From: Phycisphaerae bacterium
Lineage (GTDB): Bacteria; Planctomycetota; Phycisphaerae; Tepidisphaerales; Tepidisphaeraceae
DNA: 64,000 nt
Direction of reading: 5' to 3'
Assembly (NCBI GenBank): GCA_025924315.1
Contig: JAICIO010000007.1
Location: forward strand, 1-64,000
How positions within the stretch are numbered: the stretch's first letter is position 1; each line of letters begins with the position of its first letter. A program made the position numbers and the translations under genes. Positions 51,876 to 60,664 of this stretch are shown here, in pieces. Under the pieces are notes generated by a model. The model saw nothing but the letters and a program-made list of their open reading frames with translations, had not been told where the DNA came from and searched no databases.

Positions 51876-52331
51876 TCAATTCAGTTTTGCTTCGCCCTTT
51901 CTGCGGGCGAGGTCTTCACGCAGATAGGTCTTGAAAGTGGGCAATCCCTGATCGGCCCACGCGGTTTCGATTTTTTCTGACACCCGCTGGTTGCGTTCCA
52001 TCAGCTTGCAGAACTCGGTGTATTCCGGCGCTTCAGGCGGCGGGCAGCAGTGGCGATCGTGCGTGTCGGCGCGGAAGAGCCACTGCTTCTGATCCGGGCT
52101 GGGCTCCATCACCAGCTTCATGTGCGGGTAATACTTGTTGCCCAGCCGCATGCTATATCGGCCGGGCAATTTCGCGAACACGGGCGCCGCCAGAAAGGCG
52201 CCTTTCCACGCATTCAATGTCGCGAGCTGCGACTGCACCACCAGCGGCGGATGCGCGCCTTCGTAGGCGATTTCCAGAAAGGTGTCGATCGCTTTTCGGA
52301 TCTGCTCGGGCGCAGGTTCGACCGCCGCCAT
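51876..52331 (-). CDS. Hypothetical protein with HDRHC motif, copy 2
   Basis: A 151-residue paralogue of the 50891-51361 product: RLGNKYYPHMKLVME, FRADTHDRHCCP, and LPTFKTYLREDLARRK. The start at 52331 has GGAGG five bases upstream. It converges with the response regulator at the shared terminator. Unknown family. Confidence 0.78.
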   Translation of the reverse strand: MAAVEPAPEQIRKAIDTFLEIAYEGAHPPLVVQSQLATLNAWKGAFLAAPVFAKLPGRYSMRLGNKYYPHMKLVMEPSPDQKQWLFRADTHDRHCCPPPEAPEYTEFCKLMERNQRVSEKIETAWADQGLPTFKTYLREDLARRKGEAKLN

Positions 52332-52407
52332 AACGCCTCCCGGAAACAGAAGTGAGTGATGCCGAGATAATACCATGAGCGGGCAATCCTCGATTAAAAA
52401 AGTGACG

Positions 52408-52494
52408 GTCGGGATTCGGGGCTCGGGATTCGCGGTGCGGGTGAAGACATAATTCCCTGCTGCCGAATCCCTAATCCCGAGTCCCGAGTCCCGA
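52408..52494. repeat. Inverted repeat pair (CGGGATTCGGGACTCGGG family)
   Basis: Left arm GTCGGGATTCGGGGCTCGGG then ATTCG; right arm CGAATCCCTAATCCCGAGTC then CCGAGTCCCGA. The right arm encodes the last residues (SGLGTRD) and the TAG stop of the histidine kinase. Confidence 0.85.
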
Positions 52495-54648
52495 TTTTCC
52501 CTTCAGCACTGGCTTCGTGGGAACGGTGAATTCGAACCGCGAGCCTTCGCCGGGCTCGGAATCGACTTTAATCGTCCCCTGATGGTCCTGAATAATGCCA
52601 TAGCTGATGCTTAAACCCAAGCCCGTGCCCTGTCCCGGCGGTTTTGTGGTGAAGAACGGATCGAAAATCCGCTGGCGAATCTCGGGTGGAATGCCGCTGC
52701 CGTTGTCGCTCACCGCAACGGTCACGCGATCGCCATTCGCATGGCTTTCCACTTTTACCGCCCCGCCTTCGTTGCAGGCGTCGATCGCGTTCGAGATGAG
52801 GTTCATGATCACCTGATTGAGCTTCGCGGGGAAACAGGTCACCGGCGGAAGCGGCTTGAGATCCGTTTGTAAATCCACTCGCTTACCCTTCGCCTTGCCA
52901 CGAATGATGTTCACGGTCGATTCGATCCCTGCATTGAGATCGATCTCATGCAGATCGCTTTCATCCAGCCGCGCGAAATCGCGGAGGTCTTTCACAATCT
53001 GCTGAATGCGACGCAAACCTTCCTTTGAGCGCTTCAGCAAATCGTCGAGGCTCGACATCGTGTACGGCAGATCGATCTGTTCGCAAAACTCTTTGATCTC
53101 CGCCGACAGCTCGGGCTTCGCCTCCGCGAGCATCGGCTCGGCTTGTTGGTACATCTCGAGCAACCGCTTGATCGCCGCGAGGTCGCGCGCGAGCACCGCG
53201 ACGTTGTTGCTCACGAACGACAGCGGATTGTTGATCTCGTGCGCCACGCCCGCGACCATCTGCCCAAGCCCCGCGAGCTTCTCCGCCTGCACCAGACCGC
53301 TCTGCGCCTGCTTGAGCGCGCCCATCGCTTCTCGCTCGGATGCAACCAGATGCTCGAGTAGCAGGTTTTTCTCCTGCAATTCTTCTTCCGCCGCTTTGCG
53401 CGAGGTGATGTCGCGCGTGATGCCGACCAGCCCGCTGATTTTGCCGTGCGCGTCGGTGTACGGAACCTTTGTCGTCGCGGCCCATCCAACGTGTCCTTGC
53501 GAATCCCGCAAGCGCTCTTCGCGGTTGAGAAGCACCTTCCCGGAGTGCATGACGTCCTGTTCGTCTTTGGAGAACAGGTCGGCCATTTCCTTTGGATAAA
53601 AGTCGTAGACGGTTTTGCCTTTCAATTCCTCGGCGGTGCGATTGAGAAATTGCTGATGCGCCTTGTTGTTCAGAATGTTTCGGCCCTGCAGATCCTTCAC
53701 GTAGATCAGATCCGGCAGGCTGTTGATGACGGTGCGAAAGAGGTTGCGTTCGTCGCCGAGCGCCGCTTCAGCAGCATTTCGTCTGCGGTCGCTGGTGTAG
53801 AGCATCGCGGCGCTCCACCAGACGAGGGCGAGAAAAATTGCGATGTTGGTGATGACCGAGAACGCAGTGCCGGTTTCGGTTGAGAAGTACCCTACCCGCT
53901 CGAAGATCAGTCGAAACCATCCGACCATCGACGGCAGCAGGATGGCCGTCGGAATGAGCCGTCGCACGAGAAGCCCGGCGGTCGTGTCGCTTGTCACGAC
54001 CGCCATGAAGCCTTCGTTCGGCCGCACGAAGAGTAGGGAAACCGACAAAATGAGAAATGCCAGCGCCGTGTGCAGCGCCATTGGAATGTAGCTGGTCACG
54101 CCATACAGCGTGGCCACGCTGTATGCATATCCGAGCAGCGCGAGCCACGATAGCATTCCGCAGATCATGACGAAGATCTGCGCGGGACGGCGGACCCATC
54201 GGGTTTCAAAATCCAGCGTCAGGAGCGATACGCTGATCTGCGCGAATCCGACGGCGGTATTCGGCGCAATTCTGTTTGGAATAATGTCGCGCTCGATGCG
54301 GTAGCGAAACAGCAACTTGTCGATCCCGGTTTCCAGGTTGAACGCGTAGTCGATCAATTTGAAGATCGCGACCAGCAGCACGATGAATGCGAGGATCTCG
54401 GCGGCGTGTTTCGCGCGACGGCTCGGTTGCTCAGGGTAGAGGAAGATCAGCGACGCGCCGCAAAGGATGAAGCACACGGCGGTCACCGGGTTCATCGCGA
54501 TGAGATGGGGAAAGATCCGCTTGAGGGCCTCGATCCGCAGTTCCCAGCCGATCAGGACGGCGATACCGAGGGCGATCACCAGCCCCGAGCCGACGCGCGA
54601 CAGGTAGCGCATCCACGTCGCCAGCCGCGCGTGCGTCTGGAAGATCAT
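52471..54648 (-). CDS. Membrane histidine kinase with PAS domain
   Basis: A 725-residue sensor kinase: about eight membrane helices in residues 1-275, a PAS domain at about 305-420 ([56 protein letters not shown]), a coiled coil, HisKA with [18 protein letters not shown] (phospho-His in AHE), and an ATP-binding domain with [36 protein letters not shown]. The membrane region resembles MASE-type sensor domains. Its start overlaps the stop of the receiver-kinase gene by 4 bp. The C-terminus is read through a repeat. Confidence 0.95.
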   Translation of the reverse strand: MIFQTHARLATWMRYLSRVGSGLVIALGIAVLIGWELRIEALKRIFPHLIAMNPVTAVCFILCGASLIFLYPEQPSRRAKHAAEILAFIVLLVAIFKLIDYAFNLETGIDKLLFRYRIERDIIPNRIAPNTAVGFAQISVSLLTLDFETRWVRRPAQIFVMICGMLSWLALLGYAYSVATLYGVTSYIPMALHTALAFLILSVSLLFVRPNEGFMAVVTSDTTAGLLVRRLIPTAILLPSMVGWFRLIFERVGYFSTETGTAFSVITNIAIFLALVWWSAAMLYTSDRRRNAAEAALGDERNLFRTVINSLPDLIYVKDLQGRNILNNKAHQQFLNRTAEELKGKTVYDFYPKEMADLFSKDEQDVMHSGKVLLNREERLRDSQGHVGWAATTKVPYTDAHGKISGLVGITRDITSRKAAEEELQEKNLLLEHLVASEREAMGALKQAQSGLVQAEKLAGLGQMVAGVAHEINNPLSFVSNNVAVLARDLAAIKRLLEMYQQAEPMLAEAKPELSAEIKEFCEQIDLPYTMSSLDDLLKRSKEGLRRIQQIVKDLRDFARLDESDLHEIDLNAGIESTVNIIRGKAKGKRVDLQTDLKPLPPVTCFPAKLNQVIMNLISNAIDACNEGGAVKVESHANGDRVTVAVSDNGSGIPPEIRQRIFDPFFTTKPPGQGTGLGLSISYGIIQDHQGTIKVDSEPGEGSRFEFTVPTKPVLKGKSGLGTRD

Positions 54649-55856
54649 GCGGGCGCTCCGGTGGCCGCCGGCGCCTGGGTGGGCAAGGTGATCGTGAAGG
54701 TCGTGCCCTTGCCCGGCTCGCTTTGCACGGTGATCTCTCCGCCATGACGATGCACGAACGCTTTCACGACGGAGAGCCCAAGTCCGATCCCGCGGCGGTT
54801 GAACTCGAAATGGCCGGAGGAATGTCGCGAAACGTCGAAGCCCGTGAAGAACGGCTGAAACAGCTTCGCGGTTTCGGATTCGTTCATGCCGACGCCGCTG
54901 TCGCCGATGTGGATCTGCACCGCGTCGTCATGGCGTGCTGCGCCAATCGTGATGCGACCTTCGTCCGGTGTGAACTTCACAGCGTTCAGCAAGAGATGGT
55001 CGACGCAATCGCGGATCATTTCGGGATCGATTTCAACGTGATTCAATCCGGGCGCAACGTTGTGCTCGAGCTTTTGCCGCCGAAGCTCGACAAAGGGCAT
55101 CACATCATCAGCGGCGTGTTGGAGCAGCTGTTGCAGATCGGTCGGCTGGCGATGCATCGGCTGATCGAACGTATTGACCGCGAGCATCGAGACAATCTGA
55201 TCGACAAGCCGCTGCAATCGCCTCGCGGCGGTATCGATGCGACCGAGCCATTCCTTCAGCGGCCCCTGGAGATTCGGTGCGCGACTGGCGAGGTTGGTCA
55301 GGCCGATCAGGATCGTCAACGGCGTGCGCAGCTCGTGGCTGGCGACTTGGATAAATGCGCTCTTCAGCTCGTTCGCTTCGTGCAGCTCTTTATTCGCATT
55401 CGTGAGCTGCTCGTTGGCAACTTTCAGATCCGCCATGAGTTGCTCGCGCTCGATGATCAGATCGTACCGATCGATCGCTTCGCGAATGATGGCCTGCAGC
55501 TCGTCCGGATCCCACGGTTTGTTGATGTAACGATAAACTTTGCCGTGGTTGATCGCGTCGATGACGGCGCGGATGTCGGCATAACCCGTGAAGAGCAGTC
55601 GAATCGCCTCCGGATGCTTCGAGCGCACCTTGCTGAGAAACTCCACGCCGCTCGTGCCGGGCATACGCTGGTCGGTCATGACGACATGGATGTCGTGCTC
55701 GTCCATGATCTTCATGGCCTCTTCGACACTCGTCGCGCCGAGGACCTTGTAGTCGAGGCGCAAGAGATCCTGCACGCTGCGGACCACGTCCGGCTCGTCA
55801 TCCAAAACTAAAATGGTGTGTTTCGCCTTCTTCGGATCTGCCATGAGCGACACCAT
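54645..55856 (-). CDS. Receiver domain fused to histidine kinase
   Basis: A 403-residue protein: an N-terminal receiver (HTILVLDDEPDVVRSVQDLL, phospho-Asp in VVMTDQRMPGTSGVEF, NKPWDPDELQAII), a short coiled coil, then HisKA with ASHELRTPLTILIGLT and an ATP-binding domain (GDSGVGMNE, RRGIGLGLSVVKAF). No membrane helix. Starts at 55856 (MVSLMADPKK) or 55844; both lack a good Shine-Dalgarno site. It overlaps the membrane kinase gene by 4 bp, so the two likely form a cascade. Divergent from the sulfatase gene. Confidence 0.92.
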   Translation of the reverse strand: MVSLMADPKKAKHTILVLDDEPDVVRSVQDLLRLDYKVLGATSVEEAMKIMDEHDIHVVMTDQRMPGTSGVEFLSKVRSKHPEAIRLLFTGYADIRAVIDAINHGKVYRYINKPWDPDELQAIIREAIDRYDLIIEREQLMADLKVANEQLTNANKELHEANELKSAFIQVASHELRTPLTILIGLTNLASRAPNLQGPLKEWLGRIDTAARRLQRLVDQIVSMLAVNTFDQPMHRQPTDLQQLLQHAADDVMPFVELRRQKLEHNVAPGLNHVEIDPEMIRDCVDHLLLNAVKFTPDEGRITIGAARHDDAVQIHIGDSGVGMNESETAKLFQPFFTGFDVSRHSSGHFEFNRRGIGLGLSVVKAFVHRHGGEITVQSEPGKGTTFTITLPTQAPAATGAPA

Positions 55857-55936
55857 TATGCCGCGAGTGAAGCCGATCCGCGAAGAAATTTCTCGGCAGC
55901 GTTGAAACTTCACAGCATCTTGTAGAATCTTCGCCC

Positions 55937-57337
55937 ATGCGACATTGGATGCTTGTGCTTTGGTGCGCCGTCTTCGCGTTTTCGGCGTGGGCGCAGCGCG
56001 GCCCGAATGTGGTCATCATTCTGACGGACGATCAGGGGTATAACGACCTCGGCTGCTACGGTTCGCCGGACATCAAAACGCCGCGAATCGACAAGCTTGC
56101 GTCGGAGGGGATGCGGTTCACTGATTTTTATGCGTCGGCGCAAGTGTGCAGCCCGTCGCGCGCAGGACTCTTGACCGGTTGCTATCCGCAGCGCGTCGGG
56201 CTCGGTCGCATCCCCGCCGAGCGAACCAAGCATCCGTTTGAACATGTCTTCTATTCCAGATCGAAATACGGGCTGAACACGAACGAAGTGACGATCGCGC
56301 AGATTTTGAAAACCAAAGGCTACGCCACGGGCTGTATCGGCAAATGGCATCTCGGCGACGCGACCGAGTTCCTTCCGACGCATCGCGGGTTTGATGAGTA
56401 TTACGGTATGCCGTACAGCAACGACAGCAAGCCCGACTGCATCATCCGCGGGGACAAGGTCATCGAACAGCACACGGATCAGGACACGCTCGTCGAGCGC
56501 TACACGGATGAGGCGACGAAGTTCATCCGCGCGCACAAGGATGGTCCGTTCTTTCTGTATTTCGCGCACAACGCGCCGCACACGCCGCTGCACATCTCGA
56601 AGAAATTTCAAGGCAAATCGGATCGTGGGTTGTATGGAGACGTGGTCCAGGCGATCGACTGGAGCGTCGGCCAAGTGCTGGACACACTTTCCGATTTGAA
56701 ACTGGAGAACGATACGCTGGTGATCTTCACCAGCGACAACGGCCCCTGGCTGATCCGTGGCGAAAATGGTGGCATCGCCACGCCACTTCGATCGGGCAAG
56801 GGAACCACGTACGAAGGCGGGATGCGCGTGCCCTGCATCATGCGCTGGCCGGGACATATCCCCGCCGGGAGCGTGTGCCATGAGATCGCGGTGAATTTCG
56901 ATTTCGCGCCGACGATTGCGGGGCTTGCCGGCGCGCAGATGCCGACCGATCGCATTATTGATGGCACGGACATCCTCGCGTTGATGGAAGCAAAGGCGGA
57001 CGCGAAATCGCCGCACGAAGAATTCTTCTACTTCGCCGATGGTCGCCTCATGGCGGTGCGCAGCGGAAAATGGAAGCTTCGCTTTCCGAGCAAGCTCGAA
57101 GATGAATACCACTACACGAAGTTCGAACAGCCGGATGCACCGATTCCGCAGGCGCTGTATAACCTGTCGAACGACCCCGGCGAACAGAAGAATCTCGCCG
57201 CCGACCACCCCGACATTGTCGAGCGATTGACCAAGCTCGCGCAAGCGGCCCGTGAAGATCTCGGCGACGAAAACACCGGCACCAAGGGAAAAAACGTTCG
57301 ACCGCTCGGCGTCTCGTCACATCCTCCGGAGAATTGA
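55937..57337 (+). CDS. Secreted sulfatase
   Basis: A 466-residue arylsulfatase-type enzyme that removes sulfate from carbohydrates. Signal peptide MRHWMLVLWCAVFAFSAWA, metal-binding PNVVIILTDDQGYNDLGCYG, and the catalytic site AQVCSPSRAGLLTGCYPQR, whose cysteine must be turned into formylglycine; the maturing enzyme is not seen in the window. IGKWHLGD and FTSDNGPW are kept. Its stop is directly followed by the GH2 start. Confidence 0.95.
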   Translation: MRHWMLVLWCAVFAFSAWAQRGPNVVIILTDDQGYNDLGCYGSPDIKTPRIDKLASEGMRFTDFYASAQVCSPSRAGLLTGCYPQRVGLGRIPAERTKHPFEHVFYSRSKYGLNTNEVTIAQILKTKGYATGCIGKWHLGDATEFLPTHRGFDEYYGMPYSNDSKPDCIIRGDKVIEQHTDQDTLVERYTDEATKFIRAHKDGPFFLYFAHNAPHTPLHISKKFQGKSDRGLYGDVVQAIDWSVGQVLDTLSDLKLENDTLVIFTSDNGPWLIRGENGGIATPLRSGKGTTYEGGMRVPCIMRWPGHIPAGSVCHEIAVNFDFAPTIAGLAGAQMPTDRIIDGTDILALMEAKADAKSPHEEFFYFADGRLMAVRSGKWKLRFPSKLEDEYHYTKFEQPDAPIPQALYNLSNDPGEQKNLAADHPDIVERLTKLAQAAREDLGDENTGTKGKNVRPLGVSSHPPEN

Positions 57338-60067
57338 ATGAACAGTGGACATTGGATCGTTGCGATGCTGGTGTGTTTCCTCGCGCTCAAGTCGTCGGCC
57401 ATTCCGATTCCGACCGACAAGGATCACACCATCTCGCTCGACGGCACGTGGCGGTTCAAGCTCGAGCAGTCGAAAGACCAGCGGCCCAAGGGCGAAGGCT
57501 GGCAGAACGTTGTGCCGGTCGATTATCCGAAAGACTTCGAGCCGTTTTACAAAACGGATTACACGGAAGATTCGAAGTGGTCCGACCTGAAAGTTCCCGG
57601 CAACTGGGAAATGGCCGGCTTTTCCCCCGCGACATACAACGAGGCGGATAATTCTTCCGGGTTTTATCGCGTGCAGTTCGAAGTGCCGAAGGCCTGGGAA
57701 GGCGGGCTCGTGAAGCTGAACTTCGACGGCGTGCAGAACGGCTGCGAAGTGTGGCTGAACGGTCAGCCTGTCGATGTGGATGAAGCGAGCTGGGGTCGGA
57801 AGAACTATCACGAAGGCGGATGGGTTGCGTTTCAGGCGGACCTCACGCCGGCCGTAAAGTTTGGTGAAAAAAATCTACTCGCGCTGCGCGTGACGAAGAA
57901 TACGAAGAGCTCGCAGCTGGATACCGGCGATTACTTTTTCCTCGGTGGAGTCCACCGCCCGGTAACTTTGTTCAGCGTGCCGAAGGCGCATCTCGAAGAT
58001 CTCACGATTCAAACTCGTTTGCTCGAGGGTGATAAAGCCGAAGTGAAGGTCACCACGAAAACGAGCGGCGACGCGAAAGTGCGTGTGACGATCGACGGCG
58101 TGGAGAACGCGAGTGAGACCACCGTCGTCGATCATCCCAATCTCTGGTCGGCGGAGTTTCCGAATCTTTACACGATGCACGTCGAAGTGCTCGATGGCGA
58201 CAAGGTCACCGAAACCGTGACGAAGCGTTTCGGCATCCGCGAAGTGACGATCAAGGACGGCGTTTTCCTCCTCAACGGCAGGCCGATCAAGATGGCGGGC
58301 ATTTGCCGGCACGATGTGTCGGCACAGGATGGAACGGCGGTCGGTCCGGATCTCTGGCGAAAAGACATCGAGCTGATGAAGGCGTGCAACATCAACGCCA
58401 TTCGCACCTCGCACTATCCGTATGGCAGCGGGTTTTATGATCTGTGTGACGAGCTTGGCATATATGTCTGCGACGAGCTCCCCTACTGCTGGACGCCCAC
58501 CAACGATAAAGCGATGGAGCCCGCGTTCACGCAGCGCGCCCGCGAAACGATTCGGCGGGATAAGAATCATCCCTCGGTGGTGGTGTGGACGGTCGGCAAC
58601 GAAAACAAGGAAGGCCAGAACCTGCAGACCGTCGCCGACCTCGTGAAGGAACTGGATCCGACGCGCCCGCGCGACGTGTCGTGCATGGGAGCCAAACAGT
58701 ACAAGACGGAAATGTCGGACTCCCACTATTGGAAGCCGGAGCAGATGGTCGAAGGCGCCAAGCGCGATGTCGAAGTGAAGCACCCGCACATCTACCTGGA
58801 GAACCCGAACAACTGGGATGTGCGACTCGGCGCCGACGCCGGCTGCTGGGAAGCGTGGACGCCGATCCTTCAGAAGACGTGGGATGTCGCCTATCGCGAG
58901 GCATGCATTCCGGGAAACTTCCTCTGGGAATGGCAGGATCGCGCCATCGCCGACAAGTGCCCGACCAAGCTCTACTACTATGACGAGCGCACGGGGATCA
59001 ACTTCTTGAAGATCAAGGGCATCGTCGATGCCTTCCGCAATCCGCGGCCGTGGTATTACACGATCAAGAATGTCTACTCGCCGATTTACTTTGGTGAGAA
59101 GGCGAATGTCAGCAATTCGGACGTCAGCTTTGAAGTCGAGAATCGCTACTCATTCACGGATCTGTCGAATCTGAAAGCGAAGTGGACCGCGATCGACGAG
59201 AACGGCAAGGCGGGCGAGAGCGGAACGTTCGACGCCAGGCTCGCGCCGCTGACGAAAAGCACGATGAAAGTGACACTGCCGAAAATCTCCGCAGCGGTGC
59301 GCATCGATTTCGACGACGCTTCCGGGAACAACGTCATCTCGCATCAGTATGAGCTTCGTCCCACGAAGCCCAAGAGCGAGCTCGCGAAGGAGATGCCGGA
59401 AGGCTTTAAGTTCCCGCAGCTGAATCTCGTGATGCGCGACAACAAGCGGCAGCTCGATTGGCGGCACATGGACCGCCATCCGGTGCAGGTGATCAACGAG
59501 AAGGCGAGCGACAAGTCGCTCGATGGCGATCTGGCGCTCGATTCGAATGCGTCCAAGGTTGTTGGACACGTGCATGCGGCACTGAGCGGGAACAAGTTTA
59601 CCTATCGCATCGATTGGAAAGGCAACGAAGGCGACGTGCTTGAGGCGGGCTGGGCGTTTGCGCTGCCGAAGCAGTTCGATCAGTTCAGCTGGAATCGGAA
59701 GGCGAATTGGACGGTCTATCCCGACACACACATCGGCCGACCGATCGGCACCGCCAAGCCCGACTCCGCCGACGTTTCGTACCTGAAAATGGATCGGCCG
59801 GACGCGTTCGACTTCAACTCGACAAAGTACGACTGCAATTCCGCGTCGCTCACCGATTCGAGCGGCAAAGGCTTGCGCGTCGAGTTCACCGAAAACGATC
59901 GCCACCAGTGTAAAGCTGGGATTTCGGAGAACGGTTACACACTGTTCGTGAACAAGCGCGTCTGCTCGCCGGAAGATCTGAGCAGCAACGTCGTGCCGGA
60001 GCAGAATCTGAAGCTGAAGAAAGGCGACTCGATCGAGGGCAGCTTTATGGTCGGATCGACGAAGTAG
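57338..60067 (+). CDS. Secreted GH2-family glycosidase (beta-galactosidase-like)
   Basis: A 909-residue glycoside hydrolase. Signal peptide (MNSGHWIVAMLVCFLALKSSA), sugar-binding jelly-roll (VPGNWEMAGFSPATYNEADN, FYRVQFEVPKAWEGG), immunoglobulin-like domain, TIM barrel with NINAIRTSHYPYGSGFYDLCDELG and the acid/base glutamate in VVVWTVGNENKEG; the nucleophile is probably the Glu in HIYLENPNNWD. The C-terminal 300 residues are two beta-domains. Starts immediately after the sulfatase stop, so both should be made together to act on a sulfated galactan or similar glycan. Confidence 0.94.
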   Translation: MNSGHWIVAMLVCFLALKSSAIPIPTDKDHTISLDGTWRFKLEQSKDQRPKGEGWQNVVPVDYPKDFEPFYKTDYTEDSKWSDLKVPGNWEMAGFSPATYNEADNSSGFYRVQFEVPKAWEGGLVKLNFDGVQNGCEVWLNGQPVDVDEASWGRKNYHEGGWVAFQADLTPAVKFGEKNLLALRVTKNTKSSQLDTGDYFFLGGVHRPVTLFSVPKAHLEDLTIQTRLLEGDKAEVKVTTKTSGDAKVRVTIDGVENASETTVVDHPNLWSAEFPNLYTMHVEVLDGDKVTETVTKRFGIREVTIKDGVFLLNGRPIKMAGICRHDVSAQDGTAVGPDLWRKDIELMKACNINAIRTSHYPYGSGFYDLCDELGIYVCDELPYCWTPTNDKAMEPAFTQRARETIRRDKNHPSVVVWTVGNENKEGQNLQTVADLVKELDPTRPRDVSCMGAKQYKTEMSDSHYWKPEQMVEGAKRDVEVKHPHIYLENPNNWDVRLGADAGCWEAWTPILQKTWDVAYREACIPGNFLWEWQDRAIADKCPTKLYYYDERTGINFLKIKGIVDAFRNPRPWYYTIKNVYSPIYFGEKANVSNSDVSFEVENRYSFTDLSNLKAKWTAIDENGKAGESGTFDARLAPLTKSTMKVTLPKISAAVRIDFDDASGNNVISHQYELRPTKPKSELAKEMPEGFKFPQLNLVMRDNKRQLDWRHMDRHPVQVINEKASDKSLDGDLALDSNASKVVGHVHAALSGNKFTYRIDWKGNEGDVLEAGWAFALPKQFDQFSWNRKANWTVYPDTHIGRPIGTAKPDSADVSYLKMDRPDAFDFNSTKYDCNSASLTDSSGKGLRVEFTENDRHQCKAGISENGYTLFVNKRVCSPEDLSSNVVPEQNLKLKKGDSIEGSFMVGSTK

Positions 60068-60083
60068 TAGCACAAATCGGCTC

Positions 60084-60162
60084 TTGTAGGGTCCGCTTCA
60101 GCGGACCGGTTATTTCTCCCCCTAAACGGCGAATAACCGGTCCGCTGAAGCGGACCCTACAA
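60084..60162. repeat. REP-type inverted pair A, copy 4 (GTCCGC subtype)
   Basis: Left arm TTGTAGGGTCCGCTTCAGCG then GACCGGTTATTT; right arm AATAACCGGTCCGCTGAAGC then GGACCCTACAA. Located between the GH2 gene and the converging lipoprotein gene. Confidence 0.92.
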
Positions 60163-60181
60163 AGATCAGAGCGACACGCTG

Positions 60182-60664
60182 CTACTGCATGTGCATCGGA
60201 ATCACTTGATTCGGCACGGCCACGACCTTCGCGACCGGGGCGACGCCGGGTTCGGCTTCAACCAGGCCGATTCCCCAGCGGATGCCGGAATGCGCGGGCG
60301 CTGCGTCGTAGATGACGATGCGGACCTTCGGATCGTTTCCGCGAAGGCCTTCGCGGTTATAGATGTACGGCAAGCGTGAGACGGGACAGGTGAGATCGCC
60401 GACGTCGTATTCGTCGGCCAGTTCCTTCAAATCGTTCGGCAGCCGATGGTGCGTGCTGTAAAAAAGCAGCAGCGGGCCGCACAGATCCTGCAAGCGCGTG
60501 GCGCAGGCGTCGTCCGGTGTGATCGGCGCCGTGCGCGCCGCGTTCGCCTGCGGGAAATCTTTCGCGGCCTGGCTCGCCGACGTCTGCTTCTTCGGCGTCG
60601 ACGTACAGCCGGCCAGCGCGATCCCCGCGCATCCGATCACCATCCACATAACGATTCGATTCAT
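60182..60664 (-). CDS. Lipoprotein coupled to GspD (possible pilotin-like)
   Basis: A 160-residue lipoprotein with signal MNRIVMWMVIGCAGIALAGC and lipobox LAGC (Cys20). The mature part has a helix with two cysteines (ACATRLQDLC), LLLFYSTHHRLPNDLKELAD and CPVSRLPYIYNREG. It overlaps the GspD stop by 4 bp. Its position and lipid anchor make it a candidate pilotin for the secretin, but the family is not one I can name; the LLLFYSTHHRLPNDL segment is also reminiscent of pseudopilin-like planctomycete proteins. Confidence 0.78.
   Translation of the reverse strand: MNRIVMWMVIGCAGIALAGCTSTPKKQTSASQAAKDFPQANAARTAPITPDDACATRLQDLCGPLLLFYSTHHRLPNDLKELADEYDVGDLTCPVSRLPYIYNREGLRGNDPKVRIVIYDAAPAHSGIRWGIGLVEAEPGVAPVAKVVAVPNQVIPMHMQ

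Noticed and set aside
55910-57244. 444-codon open frame opposite the sulfatase
   Set aside because: Antisense shadow of a gene with clear sulfatase motifs.
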